Shown piece after piece: positions 35,222-46,619 of a stretch of DNA of 64,000 bases. Numbering within the stretch: the first letter of the stretch is position 1; each line of letters begins with the position of its first letter. The translations under genes were made by a program, and so were the position numbers. The DNA is from Acanthosepion lycidas (taxonomy: Eukaryota > Mollusca > Cephalopoda > Sepiida > Sepiidae): assembly GCA_963932145.1 (NCBI GenBank), contig OZ010580.1, positions 33,437,167 to 33,501,166 of the forward strand, in the 5' to 3' direction. The notes beneath the pieces are model-generated. The model was not told the DNA's origin and searched no databases. It saw only the letters and a list, made by a program, of their open reading frames with translations.

Positions 35222-35665
35222 GAATTTTTTTTAATCATTCCACCCCGAAGCAAGGCAATACAGCAACTAGGACACAAGAAATTACTAAGTATTAGAGAAT
35301 ATGAGAAAAACTACTATTAAGGAGAGAGGACATTAAAGAATAAGAATTGAGAAGACAGAAGATAATGATGACATTGCATTTAAATTTTTGAAGATCAAGT
35401 TGACTGAGAAGCAAGAAGCCAGAAGAGAGTTCCACAAGCGATGACTGCAACAGAAGAAATTGTTAGCATAGAACTTAGTTACATCTATCCATTTCAATTG
35501 TAAATTGATGAAACCTGGCCACCAATCTAGTACCGTGCTTAAATTCATTAAGTCGAGGTACTATAGAGAAAAGTTCATCAGAACAATTACCATGAAAGTA
35601 TTTATAGAAAAGGCACAGGGAAGCTATGTTATGATGGTGGGAAAGGGACTGAAACTGAGAGTTCT
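35222..35665 (-). mobile_element. Jockey-type LINE copy 3, 3' end only
   Basis: TTTTTTTAATCATTCCACCCCG at 35229 marks the 3' end. Minus-strand coding follows: 'FQSLSHHHNIASLCLFYKYF', RLNEFKHGTRLVARFHQFTI, and 'FYANNFFCCSHRLWNSLLAS' in an adjacent frame. It stops abruptly near 35660, so it is a strongly 5'-truncated insertion of the same family as copies 1, 2, 4 and 5. Confidence 0.8.
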
Positions 35666-36506
35666 TTCTACTTTTGCAATAGAAATGCATACAAATCTCA
35701 TTGGTTTAAAAACAAGTTTGTTTGTTCATGTAATTAAAAAATATTTACAATTATATCCAAGATTGTCAGTAAGCCTGAGATTTCATCTTATATTCATGAA
35801 ATATAAACTAAATATTCATCAAAAAACTGAAAAGTATAAGGTGTTACTAAAGGACTAACTATTGCCTTATCATAAATCTTGTTATAAGAACATTAAAAAT
35901 GATGATTCTAATCTAAAGAATGTGTGTAATAATACTGCTTTAGCATTGAACTGAAGTCCACAAGAGTGAAACTGATACTGAGTAACTGCAATTCACTATC
36001 TTATTTGACTCCTATGAATCCTGTAATATCCATGAAGTCAGGTTGAAATTACTTTGTTATCTCGTATTCATTCTAGCTAATATCATGATAATATTATTTG
36101 TTAAAATCTAAAATTAAAAATAAATTACATAAATGAAGGAATTTTTCTGTGCAATAACTTTGTTCAGAAGCTGATTAACATTTTTTCTGTATTTATTATC
36201 TTTTAATTGGTTCATTAAGTAATGTAAGCAATTTGGTTTTCTCAAAATAATAATTGTCCCAATAAATGTTTATATAGTAGTCCAGTTTTATTTTAATGTA
36301 AATCAAATATACAAATAAGTATTAAATTTTACTATCAGTATACATGATTAACATAAAAATTTGTATTTTTTTTCCTTTTTTTACAATGATTATTCTTAAA
36401 ATGTGATTTCTTAATGAGATCATATTGTATAAAATTGAAGAGGCTTATTGACAACTCATTTAGTTTCAACATTTTTTTCAAGAACAATTTTTCTGTTTAC
36501 TGTTAG

Positions 36507-37136
36507 AAATTTCCGTGATTAAAATTGATAGATTTTTTTAAAAATAATTTAACTATAGTTAGCATAATTGTATATGTAACTAAGTGCGGCTAATGTTACA
36601 AATTTTTAAGCCATATAATTTTAATATGAAGGTTTAGAAAATATATAAATTGGTATATTTTTGCATGGTCAGTTCACATTTTGATCTTAATTATTTTCTA
36701 AGAAGCTGTCAAAAGATATTTTTAGGTTATAAGCATGGCTCCATATTTGTTCTTTTTCTCAATATAACCAGAATTTGGTGTTATAGATGCATTCAAATCA
36801 TTTTTGAAAAGAATAGTATAAATCTATCACCCAAGTGCTGATGTTTGAAGTTATTTCATCCAGTACACAATATGACATCAGGGTCTTATTTTTTTCTATT
36901 GGATAAAGAACATATTCTTTAGTTGAAAACTGTCACTTTGCAAAACAGTTTTTGCACTTCTTTGGTCTCATGTCTCATTGCTAGGTCTACTTCTAGTAAA
37001 GTTTTCTATACCTTCATATTAAAATTATATGGCTTAAAAATGTGCAACCTTAGCCCCACTTAGTTACATATACAATGATACTAACTATAGTTAAAATATT
37101 TTGAGAAAAATCTCTCAATTTTAATCATGGAAATTT
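36507..37136. mobile_element. Foldback element with 135-bp inverted arms
   Basis: The left arm 36507-36641 and right arm 37002-37136 are reverse complements over about 135 bp with roughly 10 percent mismatches (for example AACTATAGTTAG and GTATATGTAACTAAGTG in both). The centre (about 360 bp) has no coding motif. Long inverted repeats with non-coding centres are typical of foldback or MITE-type elements. No target duplication could be read; the right arm is immediately followed by a LINE fragment. Confidence 0.82.
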
Positions 37137-37138
37137 GT

Positions 37139-37265
37139 ACAATATATCTAGAGAGATACTTAATAAAATTCCAAAGAAGGTTTCTGTAATGTTATCGGTC
37201 CTGACATTGCATTTTCAGTCACTTTCCCATCACCATCATGAAATGGCTTCTCTGTGCCTTTTCTA
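37139..37265 (+). mobile_element. Small Jockey-type LINE fragment
   Basis: Plus-strand text TCTAGAGAGATACTTAATAA through TCACTTTCCCATCACCATCA and GCCTTTTCTATATTTTCATGG equals the segment encoding 'LEIFDKIQRICNVIGPGLAS...SLSHCHNV' in copy 2. Only about 125 bp remain, between the foldback element and the Tc1-like element. Confidence 0.65.
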
Positions 37266-37319
37266 TATTTTCATGGCAATTTACTACAAATTTCTTTAGG
37301 CATACTGTCCTATTCTTTG

Positions 37320-37480
37320 AAAGCAAATCATTTTAACTTTATTAAATTTTAAAGTTGTCTTGCATGAACACTAACTTTAAGTTTTTGCCACAGATTTTCT
37401 ATTGGATTAATATCCAGAGTTATTGCAGACCAATGTAACATGTTAGTCTTGTTGTATTTGAGCCAATGTTTTAACAGTGT
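37320..37480 (-). pseudogene. Tc1 transposase, C-terminal part
   Basis: Minus strand reads QYPNTLLKHWLKYNKTNML, then 'HWSAITLDINPIENLWQKLK' and VSVHARQL. LDINPIENLW is the family's SPDLNPIENLW box carrying the last catalytic acidic residue (the P is replaced). A frameshift or decay follows. It continues the reading interrupted at 39360 by the nested LINE. Confidence 0.75.
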
Positions 37481-37489
37481 ATTTGGGTA

Positions 37490-39395
37490 TTGTTTTTTTT
37501 AATAGTTTCTAAGCAAGATGATAGTGAGGATGAAAGATGAGAAAATGTTAGTGAGGAGAAAAGAAAAAAAAAGAAGTATTCTGAAAGGCAAAAGATGGTG
37601 ATTGATGTTGCATTTAAACTTTTGAAGATTATAGGTGATAGTAAAAGAAGAAACTGCAAGAGAGTTTCACAAGTGAGAATTGTAAGAAAAGAAGCTATTA
37701 GAATAGAACTTATGGTTATATCTTAGCTAATTGAACAGTAAAATGATTAGATATAGTTGCCAATCTAGTATTACGTCTAAATTCATGAGGTGAGATACCA
37801 AGGAGGAAAACTCATCAGAACAATTGCTATGAAAATATAGAAAAAGCACAGGGAAGCCATTTCATGATGGTGATGGAAAAGTGACTGAACTCAAGATGCG
37901 ATGTCAGGACATTGCAGAAACCTTTAGATTTTTATCTAGATATATTGTAGGAGCACCAGAGCAGATATGGCAATAACATTCAATGTATGAACAAATAGTA
38001 GATTTATAAACATGCCAGATGGATTTTGGTGAGAAAAATTATCTAGCACAATATAGTGAACCAACTTTCCTAGAAGTAGACCTAGCAATGTGAGCTGAAA
38101 CTGAGGAAGCGCAATGAGTTTTTCTCCTGGACGTTGGTATCAGCCAATGCCGATAGAAGGCAAAAATTAAGGTGCCTAAAGGACAGTAATTTAATTTTGG
38201 TAGCATTGAATTTATTTCTTGCTCTAAGTAACAACAAATTGAAGGTCATTTTGGAGATCAGCTGCCAGTTTTCCTTTATCAGACCTATCAGACTTACTAT
38301 TAAGACTAGAGTAAATAGTTGTGCCATCAGCATATATACCAAGTTAGGAACTGATGACATCAGGAAGGTTGTTGATGAATATAAGAAACAAAGTAGGTCC
38401 AACCATCAAACTCTGGGGATCACCTGCATTAATTACATGATTTATTAAGAAAGATTGGATCAAATCAAAAGTTAATAAGGATGCACCATAGCCCTTCAGC
38501 CTGTGAAGAAGACCATCATGCCAAACTATGTAAAATATCTTTGAGATATCTAAAGCCAAAGTCTGAGCTTTGTTGTTCTTATCTAAAACTTGGCATACTC
38601 TGATGTGTTAAGTTATTACTGAAGTGATAATTGTTAACACACCAGCAGTTGACCTAGAGAAGTGAAAACCATGTTGCTTGTTTGAAATAAGGTCATGCTT
38701 AACCAATTCAGAGTTGATTATAACCCCCAGTATTTTGCCAAAAGAAGGTAGAAGACTAATAGGATGATAATTCTAGGGATCAGAAAGTTCCGAGTTCTTA
38801 AAGACAGGAACCACAGTAGTGGATTTTCAACAAGCTGGAAAACAAGAAGTAACAAGGCATTTGTTGTTGAGCTTAGAGAGAACAGGAGCATATTTCTATA
38901 GAACAATTGCAGGGATACTGTCAAGTCTGCATGCCTTACGAGGATCTAGTTTGGTGATGATAGCAGAAAACATGGATGGAGTTATGTGCATATTATAGAG
39001 TATACATTCAGTTCTAGAAGTAAAATCAGGCAAAGATACACTCTAGTGAATCTAGAGTGGGGTTGGAAGAGAACTTATGAGCAAAACATTCTGATTTATC
39101 ATAAATAGGTGACAAAACTTCAAACTGATTGAAGAGAGGAGGGATTGGGGATTTGCTCATCTTTAACTAACACTTACCAAATTGCCAGTAATCATGAGAG
39201 GAAATATGGTGTCTTGTTCTGTCAGCAAATAATGACTTAGCTTCATTGAGGACACATGTACAATTATGAGCATAAACAATTAGGCATCTATTATGATCCA
39301 AACTATCATGTTAGTATAGCTGAAAGAAGTGATTCCTCTGGACTATATATAGCATTTAGGATCATGTTGAAAAGTGAGATGTCTTCCAAAAAGGT
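37490..39395 (-). mobile_element. Jockey-type LINE copy 4, nested in Tc1
   Basis: Minus strand. From the 3' end: text equal to other copies (GGTGATTGATGTTGCATTTAAAC near 37595), the C-terminal ORF2, then the palm. The YxDD box position near 38330 reads VYADGTTIY, so the second catalytic Asp is lost. Upstream are DISKIFYIVWHDGLLHRLKG (38550), 'GPTLFLIFINNLPDVISS' (38344-38400) and the linker around 39180. The 5' end lies within the RT/endonuclease linker. Its orientation equals that of the Tc1 host transposon. Confidence 0.8.
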
Positions 39396-40071
39396 ACCTG
39401 GTAGAATCTTACATATTTTCCTTTAAAATATCATAATACTCTTTCTTTTTTTCTTTTTGTAGTTCTAATGATTTAAAAGAAGCAGCCCATTTCCATTTCC
39501 AAACCCACTAAAACAACCCAAAGCATAAAATGGTTACCCTCATATTTTATACTAAGGATGGTGTTCCTAGGGTTTATGACTTCTCTTTTACTCCAAACTG
39601 TGCCTGATTCTGATCATATAATTCAATTTTAGTCTTATCACTCCATAAAACTGAATTCAAAAAAATCTATCTTTTTCCAAGTAGGCATGTGCTAATTGCA
39701 GTTGAGTCTTGCAATGATAACATGAGTAAATGTGCTTTCTTGGCTGATAACTACTGAGAATATGTTTTATTGAGTTTTCTGCTTACTGTATGTCATATTT
39801 ATTCCATTGTTCGACAAATCAGAAACAATATCATTCACCACAACTTTAGGGTTCTTTTTGCATTCATGGACAATCTTTCTTCACAATCTTAGAGAAGCCT
39901 CTTCTCGGAAGACTTGCAATAGTTTTTGTCTAAATATTTTTCCATGATGTCATGTACAGTCAAATTGATTACTGCAAACTGCATAGCTGCTCCTCTAGAA
40001 CTCCATGAAATGCAAAGATTCACAATTTGTTGAAATCTACACATGTTCAGGTGTTCTTGATATTGATACAT
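39360..40071 (-). pseudogene. Tc1 transposase, N-terminal and central part
   Basis: Minus strand from about 40071: 'MCRFQQIVNLCISWSSRGAA', 'VHDIMEKYLDKNYCKSSEKR' (bipartite HTH), then ARLNCN..HMPTWKKIDFFEF. Next comes SVLWSDKTKIELYDQNQAQF with the first catalytic Asp (family: LWSDE/D), then a GGGS/MLWGCF-like block near 39540 and KKEYYDILKENM near 39430. Several frameshifts and stops. It breaks off at 'FQHDPKC' where LINE copy 4 begins. Confidence 0.75.
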
Positions 40072-40075
40072 AGAT

Positions 40076-42284
40076 TGAAGGAGGCAATGTGCATGTTCAG
40101 TATTGTAAATTGAAGTTCTTTTAAAAATTTACAACTCATAGATACAACCTGATAGACTATTTTGTCATAGCATAAATATTATGTGTTTTATGAATTTTAT
40201 ATGCAATTAAAATAATTTTCTGGATAATTTTATCCTTGCCAATTTTTCAATGTTCTGTTCAATTGCTATTGTATTGAATGAAATTTCTGAAATGGATTCT
40301 GAGTATTTAATGCCTAAGATCATATAAAACCTGAATATTTGAAAAGTGAATTATATTATTTTAAATTAAATTCATTGTATCTTACTGATAATTTTTCACC
40401 TCACTATATATTCTTGTAAAAAAAATTTGTTTCTCTTTACTTTTGAATTCTTATCTCAGCTACAAAAGATTCCATTAATTTCTGTTGAGTGGGAAGATTT
40501 TGTGGAGATACAGAGTCATTGTCATGATAATTGATGTTAAATTTTGCTAGCATTTCAGATCAGTTACTATTACAGAGACAAGATTGCTGCTGTTTAAACC
40601 ATGATCTTTCTTGAAATTGCAATGAGGATGATATCTATTATACTTGGATTTATCAAGGACCTTAGAATTTAAATATTATTTTAAATCTTAAGATTGGTAA
40701 TAATTAATGTATAGACAATAAATAATGAGTATATATATGTTTTGCTATTTGTTCATCTTGGTTGTGGATATAACAATGATAATTTTGCATCTCAAAGATC
40801 TGACACCAATTAGAAAGTGACTTTGATTCATTCCTACCATATTTGGACTTTTGCTTTCCAGTTCAAAAGATGAATTCTTCAAAATACCTTACACTGTCTA
40901 TATTTTCTGTTTTTTTTTTTTTTTTGTTTTGAATGCCTTGTAGTAAAAAAACAGTGTTGAGGTGAGAGAGATTTCCTCTTCTGAATTTGAAACTTAGCCA
41001 ATATTCAGATGCACATACACTTAGGGAAGATGTATGTTTGCTGGGATTTATTTGAATTGATTCTTGTTGTATGACATTGTTTTAAAAAACACTGAACTTA
41101 TTACTTAGCACAAATTTGATAAAATAAGTTTTTATAAAATATTATTCTTAAAAATGTCTGCTAAAATATTTGCTTACTTGCTTGATATTAATATCTCTTG
41201 TCTTGTAGTAGTTGTTACATTTGTATACACATTTTATACATAAAATGTAATGCGTATTATGACACAGAAGTAATAATACTTATTACTATTTGATTTTGAA
41301 GTAGTGCTGTGTATTTTCTGGGGACTCCCCCACCAAAAAAACAAAACATCTATTTATGTTTTCTCCCCAACTCTCATGAGTTTAAGAAATATTCCAAACC
41401 TTTTCTTGATTAAAAGATTATAATAATGTGAAAAAATTTGTTATTTAAAACATTTAAATACTTTTTTTATCAACTTTGGCAAATATTTTTTTTAATTAAA
41501 CTTGATTATTATTTTTGAATAGTTCCTTGGAAAACTTTTAAAAATTGAAATTCTGTATAATTTTATTACTATTATTTTCTTCGGACAGTCTATATTTGTA
41601 ATCAAGTATTGATTTATCATTCTCAAGTTGTATTAAAATATGTTGCTAATTATATTTTTCTGTAATGTGTTAAGAAAAAAATACTATAACCAAATTAATT
41701 AGATTTTCTTTTTGCGAGAAATAGCTGAGAATATAGTTTTTCTTCATCTGACATATTTCACAACTACATCGTCTTTGAATATCTGGAATTGTTCACTTGT
41801 GAAATGTTTTATGAAATTTTAGAAAAACTCTTAAGATCATACATTTCCTTTAAAATCCATTTTCTTTTACTAATTAAAAAAAAACTCTTATTAGTTTGTG
41901 TGAAATATGCCATGATAGTTTTTATGTAAAATGTTCTTTTAACTCTTAATGGCATCCTTTATTTTAATATATTTTGCCTACAAAAACTAAAATAATGAAA
42001 AACACATGAAAACATGATTGAAAATTGCACAAATGTAGCATGTTGATTTGTCATTTAAATAGTAGAATGTTTAGCTGTTCTGATGTACAAGTCCTTTTTT
42101 TTATCATGAAATTAGTCTCCAAAGGACATTACTCTATATTGGCTGCAAGTGATTTATTTTTTATGTTTTGTTCAATATTTATTTTTTATTCGGCTCTGAA
42201 GTATTAAAATTAAATATTAAGAGAACTTTTTTTTATTATGCTGATGTTTAAAACTTGTTTAAGATAGTTTTATTTATTTATAGC
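40076..42284. other. AT-rich, no recognised gene
   Basis: Long T run at 40909-40925. No reading frame or repeat family recognised. Confidence 0.5.
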
Positions 42285-42525
42285 AGTCTAGCAAGAGAAG
42301 GGTGTGTGGGTAGTACAAAGGTTATTTGCATAGAAAGTGGGATTGGAGTTCAAATTTCAGCCTTGCCTAATATATTCACTTTTGCACAAATGCCCTTGGA
42401 AAAGTCATAACTCTCTCTCTTCTATCCACAATCATGAGTTAAATAGCAGAGTAGACTGGAATCTCTAACCTTGGGTGAAAGTGAGATTAGGAGAAGACAA
42501 TGAAAAACAATTCTATCTTTTCCAA
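42285..42525 (+). repeat. SINE with pol III boxes
   Basis: A-box-like GTGTGTGGGTAGTACAAAGG at 42302-42321 and B-box-like GGAGTTCAAATTTC at about 42345-42358. A body follows with GCACAAATGCCCTTGGAAAA, TAACCTTGGGTGAAAGTGAG and ATTAGGAGAAGACAATG, which also appears in diverged form at 16455-16700 and 16925-17070. This is the best-preserved member of the second SINE-like family in the window. Confidence 0.62.
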
Positions 42526-42919
42526 GAAGTCATAGTAATTCAGGTAATAAAGAAACAGAATATGTAGAGTGCACTGATCACTTACATCCTGAAGGGACAT
42601 GTCATTTAAAGCAAGATAACAGACATTACCTGAAGTTTTGCTTCAAGTTGACCTATGCTATTTCATATTTTTATATTTATATTGAAATACCTTAATTTAA
42701 AAAATGCTCTCTTAAAAATATAAAAATGTTCAAGTATTTAGCTTTTAGCATTTGGTGTTAATGTGCTGCTAGATATTACTTTTTGTTCTTTTTATTCTAT
42801 CTTTATAATATATTTATATGAATTAATAATGTCTCAACTTTTTGAATATGAACTTTAAACAGCAATAGTTGAGGAGAAAAATCATAAAAATTTTAAGGTC
42901 ATTATGATAAATGCTTGAT

Positions 42920-42920
<1 letters not shown>

Positions 42921-42961
<41 letters not shown>

Positions 42962-42964
42962 AAA
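42921..42964. repeat. Poly(T)34 followed by poly(A)10
   Basis: An uninterrupted run of 34 T followed by 10 A. It could be the tail of a retroposed sequence; no parent element is visible on either side. Confidence 0.95.
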
Positions 42965-43391
42965 TTTAAGTTTGAACTTCAGCTGTTAATGTCTTGACAT
43001 AAGGGTAATGACCCTAAAACTAAGATTTCAGTCTATTAAATACTTTTAGACTTTTAGCAGACAGGAATTTACTTGGTTGTTATGGAGCATAATATTATAA
43101 TAGTAGATCATTAACTGTGTCTTAGTTTTAGCAAGATTTAAATTACACACACCCCTCTCAAAAATTTATAAAATTTGGCAAAATGAAAAAAAGAAACTTC
43201 TGATAATCTTTTCTGAAAACTCTTACTCATTTGTAAATATCCATGTTCTTGATGTGCTAATATATCATGTGTATGCTTTGTAATCTTTGTTTTTAGAATG
43301 TATGTCTTAGTTGGTTATTTGCACATTTTAAGTGGTGTATTTTAATGAGTAATTTTCATTATAAAATATTTTATTTTCATTTTAAAATGTA

Positions 43392-43465
43392 TTAGGTTGG
43401 TGCAAAAATGTCGTTTTTGACGTTTAACTTTGTGAAAAAACGACATTATTTTTGCACCAACCTAA
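43392..43465. mobile_element. 74-bp mariner-type MITE
   Basis: Near-perfect palindrome flanked on both sides by the TA target duplication (43390-43391 and 43466-43467). Both ends read TTAGGTTGGTGCAAAAAT, and the arms continue through GTCGTTTTT, with a few unpaired bases near the centre. The outer 16 bases are the same as those of the human Hsmar1 mariner and its MITE, MADE1. As an RNA it would form a long hairpin. There is no room for coding sequence, so mobilisation depended on a transposase in trans. Confidence 0.9.
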
Positions 43466-43539
43466 TATAAATGTTTCCAAGTAATGGTGGATCTTGATAA
43501 AGAAGTAGGTTCTTTTAACAGTTGAAGTCTCGGTTTCAG

Positions 43540-43690
43540 ACCAAAAGTCGATAGTGTCCAAGTCCATAGTCAAAGTTCATTTAGTATGTACTCCTCATCT
43601 TTGCAAGTCCAATTGCTGACAAGGCAGGTAATTCCTCCTTTATTCAAGAAGAAAGTAACCAAAATATCAATGTTGCCACTCTCTTGTAAA
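43540..43690 (-). repeat. Degenerate LTR-like direct repeat, left
   Basis: Shares in order AGTCCATA, TTCATT, ATGT and the long block CCTTTATTCAAGAAGAAAGT plus AACCAAAATATCAA with 50668-50780 in the same orientation. As the copia element is on the minus strand, this is the 3' LTR remnant. Confidence 0.55.
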
Positions 43691-44590
43691 GTTGTTAAAG
43701 TTGAAAAATAACCGATTTATTCATTTCTCACTTTCAAGGTTTCAAGTACTTCTGAAAATTTCAGTGTATAGACACCTACCTTTTTATTAACAAATCTGCC
43801 AACTACAGTTTACCATCCCCTCCACTTTAACTTCCTTCTCTGATACCATCTCTCTTAATTTTGCTATATCTACTTGTAATGTTTTGTTACTGACAATGCT
43901 TGAGGTTTATAAAACGGTTATTTATGATGCATTGTCTGCTTTGGATCAAACTGGTGGTAATATGTTCAGTTCCAAATTCTCTTGTACCAAAGGAGCAATT
44001 AAAAATCAAGTGTCTGTTGCCTCACTCAATGCTAAAATCTCAGAAGCCAATGGACATTTGGTTTATCCTGTGTACCCTTTTAGATTACCAACTGATTAGT
44101 GCCACTTTCTTGTTCTCACCTTGAATAAAAATAATCATATCACCCTGGGAAGGCCCATCTTCCAGACTGGCATATGTAGCATCAGAATAGACAAGAAATC
44201 TTCATACTTTTAAGGTTACCAAATTTAGGAAATCTGAGAGCAGCTTTCTTGGATGTCAATTTTGTCAATGTTTTGTTTCCTCGTGGCACATGTTTCATAG
44301 CTCATATCCAGTCTTGTTTGTGAAGCAACCAACATTATTTTGTCCACTTGAACTTTTCAACTCAGCTTCTTTTTTTCCTACTCAATTCATCACATTTTTT
44401 GGCCATGTGACATATTAATTGGAGTTATTGTTGGAATATACAAATTGTCACTTCTGAAATTTGTAGAAATTCTGAGCCAGATACTTGAATGATCCATTTT
44501 CATGTGTACCCACCTTGAATATTTTCTTTAATTTTTTATATAATCTGTTCTTGGAAAAATTTATTTCCACTGAAGGCATTCAGTGACCAA
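43690..44590 (-). pseudogene. Copia-like RT (end) and RNase H
   Basis: Minus strand reads 'QTRLDMSYETCATRKQNIDK' near 44320 (the TRPDI-Y block of copia RT) and FGNLKSMK. Then the RNase H domain: SDATYAS-like text near 44170 and a SWQSK-like segment. LASETLALSEA-like and DKRLRVDMARL-like segments follow in broken frames between 44100 and 43830, with a V-GK-LADLLTKK-like end near 43790. Many stops and shifts. Role in life: copying the element RNA into DNA and removing the RNA strand. Confidence 0.65.
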
Positions 44591-44599
44591 TCAAAATTC

Positions 44600-45560
44600 C
44601 TAAGTGATTCACTCTTATCATACCAAATCAAAAGCCTTGACTCTAAGGCTACAGGTCCAGATAAAATCCTGGTGGGTGTTCTTAAGAACATTAGCTTAAA
44701 GTTATCTCCAATCTTGGCAAAATTGGTTAACTACTGCCTGAAGCAGAAATCCTTCCCAAGTCTATGGAAGGTGTTAAGTTCATGTCTTCTTTTTTTCAAG
44801 AATGTGGGTGAGCACTTACCTCATTGTAATATTGGCCCACCAGCCTCTTTTTATTGTTATCAGCAAATTCTGTGAGGTTATCATCAACGAAAAGGTTGTT
44901 GATCACCTCCACAGGGACAACCTTCTGAGTAACAAACGATATGGATTTTGCTCTGCTAGGTCCACTGCTAATGTTCTGTCATTACAGAATCAGTGAGGCA
45001 TTAAACAATAAATACATCACAAAGATGATTGCCTTAGATATATTGAAGACCTTTGACAAATTGTGGTATGGAGGAGGTGGTTTGCTACATACTCTCCCCT
45101 TATTGGAATCTTGGGAAGAGTTTTCTCAAATATCAAGTCCTTCCTAACAGATTGGTCCATGAAGGTTGTTATTAATGGCCATCATTCTGTGGCCCATGAG
45201 ATCAATGCAGGTGTCCTCCAAGGCTTGTTTCTCAGTCCTGTCCTCTTTATTATATTAATGATCTGCCTAAGAGCATACTCCAATCTTTAGTGATTATCTA
45301 TACAGATGATACAATAGTATATGGGTTCACATTAAAAAATCTAGATGATCAGAGCCTGGCAGCCACCTCTCCTTTATTGCGATGAACAAGTGTTCTCTCA
45401 AAGGAGGCCTCTTACTCTTACCTTGACTGCCTATTGGAACTTAAGTTCACCCCAGAGTACAATTGGAATTCACATTTATGGTCCATCACTAAAGATGCTC
45501 TTTTGGAGTTTAGCATCAGCTATGCTTATGGCAGGTAGAAAAGGTCCTCTGTGGTGATGT
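44600..45560 (+). pseudogene. LINE reverse transcriptase fragment (Jockey-like)
   Basis: Plus strand, in broken frames: SKATGPDKILVGVLKN (44640), LAKLVNYCLKQKSFPSLWK (44715-44770), NLLSNKRYGFCSARSTANVL (44920), ALDILKTFDKLWY (45030, with the catalytic D of RT block A), GVLQGLFLSPVLFIILMICL (45210) and IYTDDTIVYG at 45299-45328, an intact YxDD box. It differs in wording from the minus-strand LINE family (copies 1-5), so it is a second Jockey-like family. It is inserted in the copia RT, in the opposite orientation. Confidence 0.78.
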
Positions 45561-45819
45561 TGTAACCTAGAAAAAGTTACTGAATGAGGAATAACCAAAA
45601 TGGAGGTTGGAAATGAAATGGTAATCTTTATAACATCAACAAAATACAATACTCGTCAGTGGCATGAAGTAGATAAACCACTGCTAGTGGTGGACTACTT
45701 AGCACATTACCCAACTTACAATAGTATCCAACATATTTATGAGGATTGGGGCATACTCATTAGTGTTCATAGGTATGGTATATAACAGGTGATTAAATGA
45801 AAGCAGTTTTGTTGGACTT

Positions 45820-46618
45820 GCTAATAAGACAAGAGTAAATAGTTGTCATCTGCCTAAATACCTAGTTGAGAACTGATAACATGGGGAAGGTTATTGATGA
45901 GAATTAGAAAATAACGTAGGTCCAAAGACAGAGCCCTGGAAGACCCCTGCATTACTATGAAATGATCTGGAAGTGGACTCATTCAACCCAACCTTTATTA
46001 CACGATTTGTTAGGAACAATGAGATTAAATCAAATATTCGTCCCATGACATGAAGCCTTTGAACTTGCAAAGAAGGCTAGCATGCCAAACCCTGTCAAAT
46101 GCCTTTGAGATTTTTAGAGCCACTGTTCAAGCATCGCCATTCCTACTTAAGGCTTGATAGACAAATTCAGTGATGGCTGTTAACACATCAGTGGTAGACT
46201 TGGCGAAATGGAAGCCATATCGTTTGTCTGAAAGGAGGCCATGTGAAGTAAGATGCTTAACCAATTTAGGTTATGTAGATATCACTCTGTAGAACCTCCA
46301 TTATAGGGGGAAAATTTGGCAGCGATAACTCCAAATAAGTCTAGAGTGGAGTTGGAAGAGAATTTCTGAGCAAAGTACACTGCTTTATCTGCCATAGATA
46401 CTTCAAATTGATTGAAGGAAGGACTGAAGACTTACTTCTGTTCAGTAAACTCCTGCAGATCTGCCAGTAGTTTCTAGAACCAAACTTGTGATAAGCTATA
46501 CAGTTATATAAGGCTATATGAAATGAGTCCCAATCAGTGCAAGGATAACAAAACGTTCTGTTTATAGGGGGTTTGTGACTGATGGGAGTGTGGAAATAGA
46601 TATCTATAGACACTATCA
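45820..46618 (-). mobile_element. Jockey-type LINE fragment in copia RT
   Basis: Plus-strand text (AAGACAAGAGTAAATAGTTG, CAAAGACAGAGCCCTGGAAG, GCCAAACCCTGTCAAATGCC) matches the palm region of LINE copies 1, 2 and 4. Minus-strand 46619-46341 carries 'FGSRNYWQICRSLLNRSKSS', the same linker as copies 1 and 2. It ends exactly where copia RT text begins (46620). A deletion removes much between the palm and the linker (around 46290). Confidence 0.75.
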
Positions 46619-46619
46619 T

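Larger units (their letters stand above)
37280..40075 (-). mobile_element. Tc1-like transposon split by a LINE
   Basis: Two halves of one minus-strand Tc1 transposase flank LINE copy 4: N-terminal and central part at 39360-40071, C-terminal part at 37320-37480. The break falls at the DPKHT-like motif after the second catalytic region. Both edges retain a version of that motif (FQHDPKC on one side, QYPNTLLKHW on the other), as expected for a target-site duplication of about 13-16 bp that has since diverged. Terminal inverted repeats were not found. Confidence 0.72.

Noticed and set aside
45600-45785. 61-codon plus-strand ORF between two LINE fragments
   Set aside because: It has a somewhat protein-like composition but no recognised motif, splice site or start context; too weak to call.
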